DNA of 64,000 bases from Heliocidaris tuberculata (GCA_025618425.1 CM046846.1:30171619-30235618); one strand, 5' to 3'. Positions 1 through 11,099 are shown, counted from the first letter of the stretch. Translations and numbers: made by a program. Notes: generated from the letters alone by a model not told the origin.

Positions 1-1518
1 ACCCTCGAAAACACGATTTCTCAGACTTTCGGGGTATTTTGGTTGTTTTCAAGCTTACTTTTGGCACGATCACATCAGTTATATTCGACCCTCGTCTGTG
101 TGTATTACGGTATAAGGCTGTATTCGAGCGCACTGAGCGCCGGTGACTCCCATTCTGACTTCATTTCTGAACGCGCACGGTACCGCCTAGCTTGAATCTT
201 CCTCACAGCTTTTATTTTTTTAGACTCATGAAAAGACCTATCGTCGTCTGAAATGATTTTCATTTATTACTGCAGCAAATATAACTGGATTAAATTGAAA
301 TTCAGTTTGTGAATTGCATGTTTAAAGTTCTAAATTGCAATATATTAGTGCTAAAATTAGTTTGGAAAAACCCGAAATCCGAAAATGCAAACCCCGGTTT
401 CAGCGTGACGGGCGGGGACCGGTCGGGGAACCGTTTCGACTCAGGCCTAATTAGAAGCATTTTATTTTTATTCAACAGATCAGTGACTTTGTAACATTTT
501 GGAATAGCCATTTATTTGAAAAAAATGGGCACCTAAAGCACTTGTCTGAATTCTGAGGCCCAAAAATTCTACACAATATTTAGTACAGTGTATATCAGAA
601 CTAGATACAGTCAAATCAATTAAGGAAAAATACCCTGAGATAGCCATTTTTTTTTTTTTAATGGGCACGACAGGCTACAGGGCCCAAATTTTAGGTGGCC
701 CCATTTCCAGAATTATTCAACAGAAAAAAAAACTCTACCTACAGTACATGTCAAATTTCATGCTTTTAAGAAAAAGTGCACAATTCCTTCGATTTTTAGC
801 ACCAATCTGCTGGACTATTGGGGGTAGAAAGTGGTGTAAATCCGGACTTGGTCTGGAATTAGTCAGGATCCAAAAGCTAATGAACGCTATCAGCATCACT
901 CAATCCGCTCTTAGCCCGTACACATTGTGCCTAGATCTGTATAAATATGATAACATTTGAAATGGATGCATAGTATCATAGCAAATACTGAACACATCTG
1001 ATACAAGTACAATGTAGACCTATATAGTTTGTGTTCAATTTTATGATCTTTATGTTCTTACATGCTATTTCTCCATTTGCAAAACTTCCAATTACTTTTA
1101 CAAATTCAGATTCAGAATTTTTTGTGTGTGCATGTGTGTGCGTTGTTTTTCTTTCTTTCTTTTTTTTTTCTAGCTTTTCAGAGCTCTTCTGGAGCTTTCT
1201 CTACTCCCATGTACATGTACTTTTTTTCAGTGTGTTTATTTATAAATATTATGGAAAATGTCATAGTCTAGTGTTAGAATAGAACTTCAATCACTTTATC
1301 CTACACATATAAAAATACAAGAAAACAATACTTTCTACCAGCTCTATACACATTAATTCCAATGCAGAGAACACAATTCTAGTACTTCTACATCTACTCT
1401 ACATGTATTAAAGCTCAACAGACTTATCAGCAAAATTTGGAAAGGTCTTCAGAGGTCAATGTCAAATAACTGGTAACCAAGGACGACAGACAGGAGGATA
1501 CCCTCAGACTCGACCTCG
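1..1518. other. AT-rich stretch without a recognised gene
   Basis: No open frame here resembles a known protein. Positions 3-35 nearly repeat the sequence at 2528-2560, so the window opens inside a dispersed repeat. Two short related blocks, each a GCCATTT tract followed by AATGGGCAC, lie near 507-531 and 639-666. The rest is AT-rich with T tracts (1140-1220) and several TACATGTA octamers. I see no splice-bounded exon I would defend. Confidence 0.6.
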
Positions 1519-1612
1519 GTTGACCTCAACTGATCTAGATTGAGACTTGTGGTCTTATGCCATCTGCAAAGTTATTCCATTTTCAATGTGGGTAAGGATC
1601 TGGTCTACATGT
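1519..1612 (+). repeat. 94-bp block, exact inverted match to 6002-6095
   Basis: Read on the opposite strand, this block is identical over 94 bp to 6002-6095, and identity stops abruptly at both ends (1518 versus 6096 differ). The partner copy lies inside a small MITE. Perfect identity 4.4 kb apart, among much older diverged repeats, suggests a recent templated copy or gene conversion. Confidence 0.85.
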
Positions 1613-1689
1613 ATGTCTGTCATTTGTTGTTTTACATTTTGACATACCTGTTTGCGTTTACATGAAACCTGTAACCCCCTGCAGTTTCG

Positions 1690-1952
1690 ATTAAAGGGAT
1701 TCGGTAAAAACTTTGTGGACGCTTGATTTAATAAATTGTTGAATTTTGATATCTGTCTTGTATAATGATGTTCAGAAGGATAGATAAATAGTCAGGTATA
1801 GAAAGGTTTTCAAATATATAATGCTACTATTAAGATATCTATGACTGAATACTCCCATAATTTATGAAGGCGTATGGCCATACGCTTTAGTCTAACACTG
1901 AGTCTACAATGTACGTATCGCACACAGAACACTGTCACAGCACAAATGAAAT
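1690..1952 (+). repeat. Half copy of the MITE at 3931-4332
   Basis: From the GATTCGGTAAAAACTTTGTG start to the GTCTAACACTGAGTC end, this block follows 3934-4142 almost base for base, with small indels. The right-hand terminal repeat seen at 4299-4332 is missing here, so this is a truncated copy. The short open frame on the minus strand across it is incidental. Confidence 0.75.
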
Positions 1953-2527
1953 AGAATTGGGTTTGGCTCAATTCATGCCAAATACGAAAAATACGCAACA
2001 AAGAGACACAGAATTCCGTGAAAAAATACAGTTACACCATGTAAAAGATAATGACATTGAAGACAAAAGGGTGTAAAAGAAAAAATAGTACACACTGAAC
2101 GGAAACCCACAGAAACTCACACACTGACAATCGGTAGGGGATAGTTATCCGCTGTGCTTAATGCGTCTTCGCTTTCCACGTAGGTGTACATGTACATGTA
2201 TGAAGGCATGGCAGCAGCGAACACTGGTCTCCCATCCAAGTACTAACCAGGCCCAATGCTGCTTGACTTTGGTATACATGCGGAAATTATCACTACATTT
2301 TTATTCTCAATTTGAAGAGTGTGTATAATTTGCACAGTACACGTACCGATGCGCACGTACATCACATCTACATTACTATGATTAATACGGCGATTCTTGA
2401 TCTTCAAATTGGCTCGGAGAGTGCTTCTTAGCTTACGGTATGCACAATGTGTTTTCGGTTGGCTTGTCGATAACGTATTAGATGGGGCGGCCCCATTTTG
2501 GGGGACAACTTTATCAGATAGTGTCAT

Positions 2528-2575
2528 CCTCGAAAACACGATTTCTCAGACTTTTGGGGGTTTTGGGGGTCATTT
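2528..2575 (+). repeat. Short dispersed repeat shared with window start
   Basis: CCTCGAAAACACGATTTCTC and the following G/T-rich bases match positions 3-45 with few changes. The family is not identified. Confidence 0.6.
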
Positions 2576-2756
2576 CGGGGTCTAATTCGCCAGCCACTCC
2601 CATGTGTTTCTTACCCTGGAGCGCACAAACCGTGCTTCAGAGTTGACGTTACAATTGATATTGATTTGGCTGGGCTTAGTGGTGACCAAGTGTGAAGCAA
2701 ACTCTTAGTGGGAAGCTTCCTGGTATGCACACTAAAGGGAAGCACCGCTACATGTA

Positions 2757-3037
2757 GGTGTTGTGGTCTAGTGGATAAGTCCCCGGACTGAGTGTGAACC
2801 ACAAGGTATGGGGTTCGAATCCCTGGCCCAGCACTAGTGTCTTTTGGCAAGACATTAATCTACATTTGCCACACTCAACCCAGGTGAGGTAAATGGGTAC
2901 CTGGCATGAATTAATTCCTTGAAATGCTAGAGCACCGTAAGTGCAGCCATGCTAGGGTAATAATTGTGGAGCGCCAGTAGTGTCAAGTCTGACAGACATG
3001 TGCACTATACAAGAACCCACTATTATTATTATTATTA
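2757..3037 (+). mobile_element. tRNA-derived SINE with ATT tail
   Basis: The 5' part is tRNA-like, with an A-box-like TGGTCTAGTGG at about 2764-2774 and a canonical B box GGTTCGAATCC at about 2813-2823, spaced as in a pol III internal promoter. The body follows, with a GGCAAGACATTAATCTAC core shared with the SINE at 24784-25035, and the element ends in a short (ATT)n tail. This organisation is the SINE hallmark: transcription by RNA polymerase III and mobilisation by a partner LINE. No clear target-site duplication was found, so the ends are approximate. Confidence 0.8.
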
Positions 3038-3244
3038 GCTTGAAACCTTACGCTTCCCGCTGCTTCGTTTCAGTGCACGCTGATCGGGCCTCCCGTTTCC
3101 CTAACCGAAGAGTAATTTCTTTTGAGCAGTAGTGTACATGTACATGTATAATATTACTAAAATGGTAGAATAATTCTTTCATTTTCCATGCACAAATGTT
3201 ATATTCTTCTAAAGTTAAAACTTGACAGATATGGCAACTGTTAG

Positions 3245-3605
3245 AGTCTAAAGTTGAGTTCCGGTCATGAGATCGAATTGTGAAAGAAACAATTTATTAA
3301 ATCAAAGTAATTTGGAAAGGTTGATCATATAGCAAATACATGTAAGAATTGGTGTATGCTGTAAGGTTTTGGAATCACCAAAATGATAAGAAATTGACTC
3401 AATCCTGCCAAGAGTCACATGCACTGCACACAGAAATGTGTATATGGGACTAAACACAAATGTTCAGCCCAAACATTTTAAATGAGGGCATTTGAAGTGC
3501 AATCCTTTTCAGGGGACATTTTTACTATGTTCTTCCAAACTAACTTAAAAAGAATGAGAAAGCTGGCAAAATATTTTTTACCTTTCCCAGAACTCAACCT
3601 TACAT
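3245..3605 (+). repeat. Left arm of long inverted repeat
   Basis: This arm pairs with 4333-4705 read on the minus strand. Matched landmarks include AAGAATTGGTGTATGCTGTA (3347-3366), GCACATGCACTGCACACAGA-like sequence, TCCTTTTCAGGGGACATTT (3503-3521) and TTTCCCAGAACTCAACCT (3583-3600). Divergence is moderate with small indels. The two open frames here are shadows of the repeat. Confidence 0.85.
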
Positions 3606-3930
3606 GTACTTTTTGGTATGAAAGGGGGATGAAATGGAAAATCAAATACCAAAGTACAAAAATAGACTGGCCACTGTGGTAAAGCAATGAAAGCTGGTCT
3701 ACCAAATGACGTACATGTATCTGTCCAAGAATTTATTACATCCTATTTTATTCTATATCCTCAAGTTTGCATTCCAATACATGATGACTCAGTCAATTAT
3801 ACCCCAGCAACAAACCTTAAAGGTTATATGTAATACATTTTCAAGTGGAAATAAAAGCAATGTTTTAATGGATTCTATGGACCAGTTGGGAACATCAGAA
3901 AGATTCAAAGTGGTCAAATGCAAAAGCTTA
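3606..3930. other. Spacer between inverted-repeat arm and MITE
   Basis: About 325 bp of AT-rich sequence with no recognised repeat or gene. It is part of the loop between the arms at 3245-3605 and 4333-4705. Confidence 0.5.
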
Positions 3931-4332
3931 TAAGGATTAGGTAACTTTGTGGAGGCTTGATTTAATAAATTGTTGAATTTTGATATCTGTCTTGTATAAT
4001 GATGTTCAGAAGGATAAATAAATAGCCAGGCATAGAAAGGTTTTCAAATATATAATGCTATTATTAAGATACATGTATCTACGACTGAATACTCCCATTT
4101 ACGAAAGCGTATGGCAATACGCTTTAGTCTAACACTGAGTCTAAGGGGGAAAATGAGTCTGGCATTTCCGGTCACTTGCATGTGTTAACTTTTGTGATGC
4201 ACATGATTTTGAAGTGCTTTTTTTATTTCCTGGGCTTCATTTTTACACCATACTACATACACTAATAGCATGTAAGGCCAGGCAGCTCAGATTTTATCAA
4301 GCCTCTACAAAGTTACCAAATCACTTTAAAGA
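3931..4332 (+). mobile_element. MITE with ~30-bp terminal inverted repeats
   Basis: The left end GGTAACTTTGTGGAGGCTTG is mirrored at 4299-4328 by CAAGCCTCTACAAAGTTACC. The element is about 400 bp and has no coding capacity, as expected of a non-autonomous DNA element mobilised in trans. It lies in the spacer of the 3245-4705 inverted repeat and abuts its right arm. A truncated relative is at 1690-1952. The superfamily is not assigned because no target duplication is clear. Confidence 0.75.
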
Positions 4333-4705
4333 GGTTGAGTTCTGGGAAAGGTGAAAAATAAGTTGTCAGCTTTCTCATTCCTTTATGTCAGTGTGGAAGA
4401 ACATCATAGTAGAAATGTCCCCTGAAAAGGACTGCTCCTCAAATGCCCTCATATTTGAAATATGAGGAGAAATATTAGCTGAAGTGTTCAGGCCAATCAT
4501 TCATGTCACATGTGTGTGCAGTCCCATATACCCACTTCTGTGTGCAGTGCATGTGCTTTTCAGCAAGATTGGGTCAATTTCTCATCATTTTGATGATTCC
4601 AAAACCTTACAGTATACACCAATTCTTATACATATAGACGTGATGAACAATTCCCAATTGTTCTGAGACAGCTTCTTTCACAATGTAATTGCAGGACTAG
4701 AACTA
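4333..4705 (-). repeat. Right arm of long inverted repeat
   Basis: Reverse complement of the 3245-3605 arm, with about 300 alignable bases and scattered substitutions. The arm boundary coincides with the right end of the MITE at 3931-4332, which suggests that the MITE inserted into, or helped to create, the palindrome. Confidence 0.85.
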
Positions 4706-5026
4706 ACTTTTTCTTTAAAGAACATTTCTGAAAGAAATTTCTGGAAAGAGAAAGATAATCTTGAAATGGGGGGAAATACCAACAGTGTACTCAGTACAGC
4801 ATTTGACAATCAAACATGTACATGTACATGTACATGTATGTTTCCATTATAAATATGATTTTTTAAAATGATGAAACAAGATAACTCTGGTGTCATGGAA
4901 TCCAGGGAAACCGCTACATGTATGCCCTACTTGTCCATGAAAAAATAGCACCTGACAGGGTGAAGATTAGACAGTACATTAAAAAAACATCAGGCTGACA
5001 GCTTCATGAAAAATGATTAATACATT

Positions 5027-5436
5027 TCAACCTTTTGAGACAATTGGCCACATTTTGTGGTTTGGCTTAATAACTTTTGATTAAGAGCTCTAAAAATTAT
5101 ACCAGATGCATGAGTAGAAAGAGCAAAAATTTCTGCACTCACTGTTTCCATTTTTGTTACATGACCATACTGTGTTTGATGCCAGGGATTTTAAAAAGGA
5201 GCTTTAAAATCCTTGAATTGGCAACACACTACGAGATTCAAAATCACTGTTTGTTATCGAAATTGGCCATTTTTTTCAACTTTTTGACAAAGTTTCTAAC
5301 CATGTATAATGTTTTCAAAGACCTTACATTTTATTGGAACCATGTAGCACTAAAAGAAAAATATTATTGTTGCCAATTTGAAGGACAAAATGTGATCAAA
5401 TTAGCCCTTGAATAATTCCTGTCCTGAAAGGGTTAA
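5027..5436 (+). mobile_element. piggyBac-type MITE, intact copy
   Basis: Ends are a degenerate TTCAACCTTTTGAGACA on the left and GTCCTGAAAGGGTTAA on the right. Better-preserved copies at 9308-10105 show that the family has CCCTTTC...GAAAGGG termini and duplicates TTAA on insertion, both typical of piggyBac-type elements. The interior has no transposase frame; the 112-codon open frame across it is not recognisable and is not kept open in the other copies. Confidence 0.75.
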
Positions 5437-5736
5437 AAGGCAAATCTGCCTCTCCAGTCTGTCTACATGTACCAATACATGTATAGCAAATACAGGTAAA
5501 GAGAAGGCAATCTTACATTCACACATTTGCTGCACAAACGGTGAACATGTACATGTACATACATACATGTACAAAGATGAAATCAATATTCTGGTGAACT
5601 ATTTCTTGCAGCCACACTCACAGGGCCCTGCAATCCCCCCTCCGTCTCTAGGTTCATTATGATAGGGAGAGGCCCTCTCCAATGATTTTATTGATTAACG
5701 CCGTTTCGGTAGACTCATCGAATAAAGGCAGCTTTG

Positions 5737-5892
5737 AAAGAGGTTGGATAGCAGCAATGCATCCAGCCTTAGCCTCCTCCTCCTCCTCCTAATCTTATCT
5801 AATGCAATGCACAAGGGGTGCTTGTAAGGATGAAAGTAAGGTACCTGGGCAATGTGTACATGTACACAAGATATGTTTAAAATCTTTTACAC
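5737..5892. other. Short unassigned stretch with CTC triplets
   Basis: Contains a short (CTC)n run at about 5774-5790 and a TGTACATGTACA block. Nothing else is recognised. Confidence 0.4.
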
Positions 5893-6121
5893 CTGGGGAG
5901 CGTTTCATCAAGCGTTTCGTCAGTGATTTTTACTGACAAATTTGCTATCAGCCAATCAGATGCATGGATTTCAGTAGCTTATAACAGTTGTCAGTGAAAA
6001 TACATGTAGACCAGATCCTTACCCACATTGAAAATGGAATAACTTTGCAGATGGCATAAGACCACAAGTCTCAATCTAGATCAGTTGAGGTCAACAAGAT
6101 TCTTCATGAAACACTCCCCTG
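5893..6121 (+). mobile_element. Short MITE carrying the 94-bp insert
   Basis: Left end CTGGGGAGCGTTTCATCAAG is mirrored by CTTCATGAAACACTCCCCTG at the right end. The interior, with GACAAATTTGCTATCAGCC and GATTTCAGTAGCTTATAACA, is shared with the element at 24549-24692. Positions 6002-6095 interrupt it and are an exact inverted copy of 1519-1612. Confidence 0.7.
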
Positions 6122-6308
6122 AACATTTAGCACAGTAATATGTAGACTGCAGGACAAGGTCATAGAGCTACATCAGAGAGTTGTTTCAGAGCCTTTACAT
6201 TCGGTATAATATTAGTACAGAGGAAAAAGAAAACAAACAAAATTACTGGGAAAATTAACCTTTTTTATCCCCTTCAAAAAGTGTGACTATGTTATACATG
6301 TAAAAGTA

Positions 6309-6374
<66 letters not shown>
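6309..6374. repeat. (TA)n microsatellite
   Basis: About 65 bp of pure TA dinucleotides, directly abutting the hairpin at 6374-6420. The poly-Tyr/Ile open frame across it is meaningless. Confidence 0.95.
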
Positions 6375-6376
<2 letters not shown>

Positions 6377-6420
6377 GTGAAAGGAAATGAGAGAATAATT
6401 CTCTCATTTCCTTTCACATT
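6374..6420. repeat. Perfect 23-bp-arm hairpin beside TA repeat
   Basis: AATGTGAAAGGAAATGAGAG and three further bases are mirrored perfectly about a single central A, giving a 47-nt palindrome. The arm resembles the outer arm of the much larger hairpin at 40881-41120. The CACGAGGGTTGCC block at about 6451-6463 also has a counterpart near 40853-40871, so both loci belong to one repeat family. Confidence 0.9.
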
Positions 6421-6500
6421 GTACATGTACATGTACATGTATTTATTTACACGAGGGTTGCCAGAGCTAATGTATATATGTTATTTTATTACACTTGTAT
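6421..6500. repeat. Flank of hairpin family with TACATG run
   Basis: Begins with GTACATGTACATGTACATGT and continues into a block (about 6441-6492) which, read in reverse, matches 40826-40875 beside the larger hairpin. It is part of the same dispersed element; its ends are not defined. Confidence 0.6.
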
Positions 6501-7025
6501 GTGAACAGATATGATGAAACAAAATGAAGCAGGTCACTCGGTGTATTTACAAGCTTTCGGCTCCTGGCCTGCTTCAAGTTTATTTGCTACATGTAGATCA
6601 AAAAGGATGAAACAAATAATAATAATAAGCAGCTTAACACAACTAAAGACAACAGAATTATCTAAAAGCTGGCAACATAAATCAACAGGAATAAGTGAAA
6701 TTGAAAAGATGTTAATCGGCAAGACTAAGTGAAATAACGAAAAAGGAACTCAATAGAAACAAAAGTAAGCAAAAAAAACAATTACCTGACAAAGCAAATG
6801 TATATGTTGTCTTGTGTACAATGTGTAGGTGTTCTGTGCGATATTTGGTATTATTACCTATACAGGGCCGGCATTTTAGCTGCAAAATAAAAAGCTGTAT
6901 TTGCGTGCTACTCCGAATCCGTAACCGCAGCGGGCAATATTTGCCATATTGCCCTCTTCCTGGTTTTCCCCATAGACCAATGTACTAAAAAAGAGGGAAA
7001 CAATTTGCCATATTCCACCCTTTCA
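6500..7025. other. Unassigned AT-rich stretch
   Basis: No recognised gene or mobile element. Positions 6936-6953 contain GGCAATATTTGCC and CATATTGCCC motifs that recur at 7302-7335. Confidence 0.5.
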
Positions 7026-7112
7026 TTGCTACCGTGCGTATCCATTGGTTAAGCCTATGTACGCGTTAAAGTGTACTATAAAGGCTTAAACAATGGACAC
7101 GCACAGTAACAA
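7026..7112. mobile_element. Tiny palindromic MITE
   Basis: TTGCTACCGTGCGTATCCAT at the left is mirrored by ATGGACACGCACAGTAACAA at the right. The arms, including GGTTAAGCCT / AGGCTTAAAC, leave a loop of about 20 nt. The element is 87 bp, non-coding and close to fully self-complementary. Confidence 0.7.
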
Positions 7113-7301
7113 TTTACGTCACAATTGCTTTCCCAAAATTACATACCTGTACTGTATTAATAACCTGAAATCAGAGGGACTGACAGGCAAACAGACGTGT
7201 TTGTAATTGCTACAAAATATGCATAAATGATATAGGTAATAATAATAATAATGACTGGCTCCACTTTCAGGGAATATCAAAAATGTTGCCCTTAAAAGAA
7301 C

Positions 7302-7335
7302 CATATTGCCCTCGTCTTCGACTTGGGGCAATATG
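7302..7335. repeat. 10-bp-stem hairpin
   Basis: CATATTGCCC and GGGCAATATG form a perfect 10-bp stem with a 14-nt loop. Related ATATTGCCC fragments lie at 6936-6953. Function unknown; it may be a MITE remnant. Confidence 0.5.
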
Positions 7336-9300
7336 ATTCTGTTGCGGGCAACATATTCGATATCCCCCTCAAGGCAGCGTCGGAAATTCAGGGGGGCGAC
7401 GGGCGATTTCACCCTCATCGGCCCCCATATCGCCCCAATAAATGCTGGAAAACCTGTATTTGGGGGTGACCGTTTTCGTATGAGTCGCCCCCATCAATGA
7501 TTCGAAAGAAAATCACTATTATGCTCAAAAAGCAGCTAAATTCAACCTTTTATCTCGTTGTTGACTCGGAGCTTAGTACATCGCGAATGTGTAGCATCGT
7601 GAGCGCTAGACCAAATGACAACAATTACAGTATAGCCAGATATCGCACGGAAACTGAAGATAGCGCTTTTTTCGTGCATACTACAGTAACTACTAACTAC
7701 CCGTATTCTATATCAGAGTTGTATAAATTCATCAACAGCTTCATTTCACTTAGTCTTTGCGCGACACCTTTTGTGAAAATTTCCTTTCCGAAACGCAATA
7801 TCACTGTTACAATGATAGATCTAAAATTCCCATCATCCGTGTAATGAGACTATCACTAGATCTACGACCGGATACACTACACAGAGAAATTGTCCCTTAC
7901 CACATTAAGTCCGTAGTCACCTCAAAAAATCAATCTGTAAAGCCAAAGCCTGCCTAAAAAATGCGGAATTAGTGCCATTTCTTCAAAGCACGTGGCGCTT
8001 AAGTCGGGTTGTGAGAAACAGATTCACCGAAAACGCTCTACAAATCAGGAAATCGGTGGATTTATGACGGGGTTTCTTACTTATCGCGCGCGAGATCGAT
8101 GCTCATCGAGTGTGGTGGTATCCGCGAAAAACAAATTGGAAAAGAAAAATCGCCCGGAACTGTGCGCATTCACAGTATATATGTACGTACGTACGTCCAA
8201 GCGGATTTAGGAGTATTATGTGCGAAAAGAAAAAACACACAAACACACACCAAGCCCGCCTTTTCACTTAAAATAAACATCTCCGAGGGAAATACGCCTA
8301 ATGACAACAGATTCGAGTGAAATTGACCTATTGTTGAATTGACCTATTTTTGATTTATTCCTTCAAAGTTTTGAAAAAAAAAAAAATCTAATGGGAGGGG
8401 GGGGGGGGGGTGAAGTTAAAATTTCAAAAATCTCTGTTTTAAAATTAAATTGGGCAGTATGACGTAAAGTAAACCTGTGCATGAGATAGTACGATTAGTA
8501 CCCATGTAACAGCAACCACAATATCACAAAAAACCCAAATTGATAACCAGTCTGCTCTTTCCATTAAAATGGTAGCCCCAATAATATAAGAAATAGCCCC
8601 ATAAAATTCAAAAGTAGCCCCAAGGCAAAAAAAAAAGTAGCCCCTAAAACAAAAAAATTAATTCCTAGGCTGCCTCAAGGCCAGTCAATATTATATAAAT
8701 ATGGACATCAGGTAGAGGGTGTGTACTATACAAGTAGGTAAATGGGTGCATATGAAAAAGTTAATAGTTATTAACAACTTCTGTATTGGAAGACCGCCTG
8801 TTGAAATCAAAATTCAACATTAAAATATCTGTAGGTCAACCTTCACAGTTCAAGATGAAAAAGTAAAAGTGATCTACATGTATAATTTATAAAGACAGTG
8901 TACAGGAAGCTAGGATATAAAGGATAGTTTTAAAGTAAACCGAAATGTTGCTACAACACTTTCAGACAGGAAGGTATGGCTCCCAATGACGATCTCCCCA
9001 AAGCAATACTGGCTTGGTTGACTTGACATATGTACAGTTGAATCCTGATTGTGCACTGGTAATAGCAGGGATGGTGATATAGTTTGTACATAATATTGCA
9101 AATAAAGCAGGAATTTTCACAAGACTGATCAGCTGAATCACTTTCAATCACTGATTTTCTTTTCTATTTAAATAGAATTTAAATTAAAAAATCCATTATG
9201 AGCAATTATCTCAATAAACAATACTAATTGCAAAAAGGAATACAATTTGATTCACTTTTGGCATGGGTTGATAAAAAGCACTATAAAATTTGCCCGTGGT
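7336..9300. other. Long stretch without recognised gene
   Basis: Several frames of 60-115 codons occur (7497-7844 is the longest), but none shows a domain, conserved motif, coding bias or splice context that I recognise. A 14-nt G run lies at 8397-8411. Otherwise it appears to be unique or very old repeat sequence. Confidence 0.5.
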
Positions 9301-9307
9301 ATGCTTT

Positions 9308-10105
9308 AAAACCCTTTGGAGACAACTGACCACTTTTTGTGGTTTGGCTCAATAACTTTTGATGCAGAGCTCTAAAAAATATATACCAGATGCATGAGTA
9401 GAAAGAGCAAAAATTTCAGCACACACTACATGTATCATTGTATGTCCATTTCTGTTGCATGACCACATTGCATTTGATGCCAGGAATTTTAACCCTTTCA
9501 GGACAGAAATTATTTAAGAGCTCAATTGATCACATTTTGTTCTGCAAATTGGCAACAATAATATTTTTATTTTAGTGCTACGTGGTTCTAATAAGATGTA
9601 ATTTCTTGAAAATAATATATGTGGTTAGGAACTTTGTCAAAAAGTTGAAAAAGTTGCCAATTTGGACAAAAAACAATGATTTTGAATCTCTCAATGTGTT
9701 GCCAATTTAAGGATGTTCAATCTTATTCTCCTTTTTAAAATTCCTGGCATCAAACGCAATATGATCAGGCAACAAAAATGGACACAGTATGTGCAGAATT
9801 TTTTGCTCTTTCTACTCATGCATCTGGTATATTTTTTAAGGCTCTAAATCAAAAGTTATTGGGCCAAACCACAAAATGTGGTCAATTGTCTCGAAAGGGT
9901 TAAAATGAGAGGTTCAAAATCATTGTTTTTATCAAAATCTGCAATTTTTTCAACTTGTCGAGAAAAATCGAAACCATGTGTATTGTTTTCAAAGACATTA
10001 CACCTTACTAGAACCATGTAGCACTAAAAGAAATATATGATTGTTGCCAATTTGAAGAACAATCCCAATCTAGGCCTTAAATAATTCCTGTCCTGAAAGG
10101 GTTAA
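9308..10105 (+). mobile_element. piggyBac-type MITE split by a second copy
   Basis: The left part (about 9312-9488) and right part (about 9904-10101) are the two halves of one element. Together they match 5027-5436: the shared landmarks are the GATGCCAGG block, the AACCATGT block and the CCTGTCCTGAAAGGGTTAA end. The halves are separated by a complete, inverted copy at 9493-9899. The outer element is therefore older than the inner one. Confidence 0.85.
9489..9903 (-). mobile_element. Inner piggyBac-type MITE with TTAA duplication
   Basis: The element body 9493-9899 starts CCCTTTCAGGACAG and ends GTCTCGAAAGGG. It is flanked by TTAA at 9489-9492 and 9900-9903, and the uninterrupted sister at 5027-5436 has a TTAA-containing TTTTAAAAAGG at the corresponding site. 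TTAA target duplication plus CCC...GGG ends are the piggyBac signature. It is about 407 bp and non-coding. Confidence 0.85.
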
Positions 10106-10172
10106 AGAATTTTCAGGTAACACCAAATGTAGAGTACATGTACATGAAGGTATTCATGACCCAATGGTGGAT

Positions 10173-10400
10173 TCAGATATAAGTCATGATGGGATAAAGT
10201 TCTGAGAACTGTCCTTTGGCATTTGGGGCAGTATCAGACACAGCATTCTGGAGGATAAATTTCGGTTACACAGATTACCTGTACCGAAAGTACCTTTCCA
10301 TACCAGACAATAGAGCCTTTTGATGACTGATCGTTGGCACAGACTGCATCTTTTCAGACAGTGTATTCGGACCATGACCCTGAAGTCCTTCTTTATAAGC
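10173..10400 (-). pseudogene. Coding-like segment of unknown family, two stops
   Basis: On the minus strand, starting just after a CTCAG acceptor-like site at 10401-10405, a frame reads AYKEGLQGHGPNTLSEKMQS and continues for about 40 codons. It then meets two stop codons within about 46 nt and resumes in the same frame as NAVSDTAPNAKGQFSELYPI before a TGA at 10173-10175. The composition (polar, few repeats) looks more protein-like than that of neighbouring frames, and a possible GTACTT donor follows the first block. A 46-nt intron would be unusually short, so decay is the simpler reading. I do not recognise the family; chance remains quite possible. A different minus frame stays open for 125 codons across the same bases but looks less protein-like. 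Confidence 0.2.
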
Positions 10401-10912
10401 CTGAGCGAATTCAATTCAATTTCAATTTTAAATCTTGGGCTATTGGAAGCGCACCTTCTGACTAATAAATCAACATCAGAAAAAAAATAAAATCTCATAG
10501 CAAGTTGTACATTTATACGGTAGCACTTTACAAGTTTCACAAAAGTAGATAGCATTTGCAACCTCAGAAAATAAAGTATGAACTATATACTACTTGGATC
10601 AAGGACATAAATTTCTCAGAGTACAAAAAAAAAACACCCCAAAACAGATAAAATATTAGATGCAATATGCAATGGGTTCAGCACTTTCCTTGTTGCACTC
10701 TTCCATTTTTATCACTTTGTGAGAGTCTGCTTTTAAAGCATTTCCTCGTGGTCCATTCTTAATGCACTTGCCTTTAGCTTGTCTTTCCTTCATAATTCAA
10801 GGAAACACTTTCATCTACATATGAACCCATGTTCGGTGAAGGCCATTTCCTGATCTTTCACTTGCTTGTACAACACACTATTTCCTTTCCCAAAAATGGC
10901 CATACTGTAAAG

Positions 10913-11065
10913 CCAGAAACTTCCGCGACATAAAACTTTCGTGAATCGTTAATGACAGCCAATTTTGCGGCAAGAAACGTACGCGAATTGCAATAATTTT
11001 ATGTTGTTTCAATTATGATTTGATTATTTCGCAGCATGAAACTTTCGCAAAGATGCACAAGCAAA
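10913..11065. repeat. MITE-like remnant with TTCGCG motifs
   Basis: TACTGTAAAGCCAGAAACTT is followed by repeated AACTTTCG and TTTCGCA motifs. Sequences of this style are common in non-autonomous elements of animals. No matching right end was found. Confidence 0.35.
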
Positions 11066-11099
11066 GATTCATTCATTTCATCCAATGCACATTTATACT

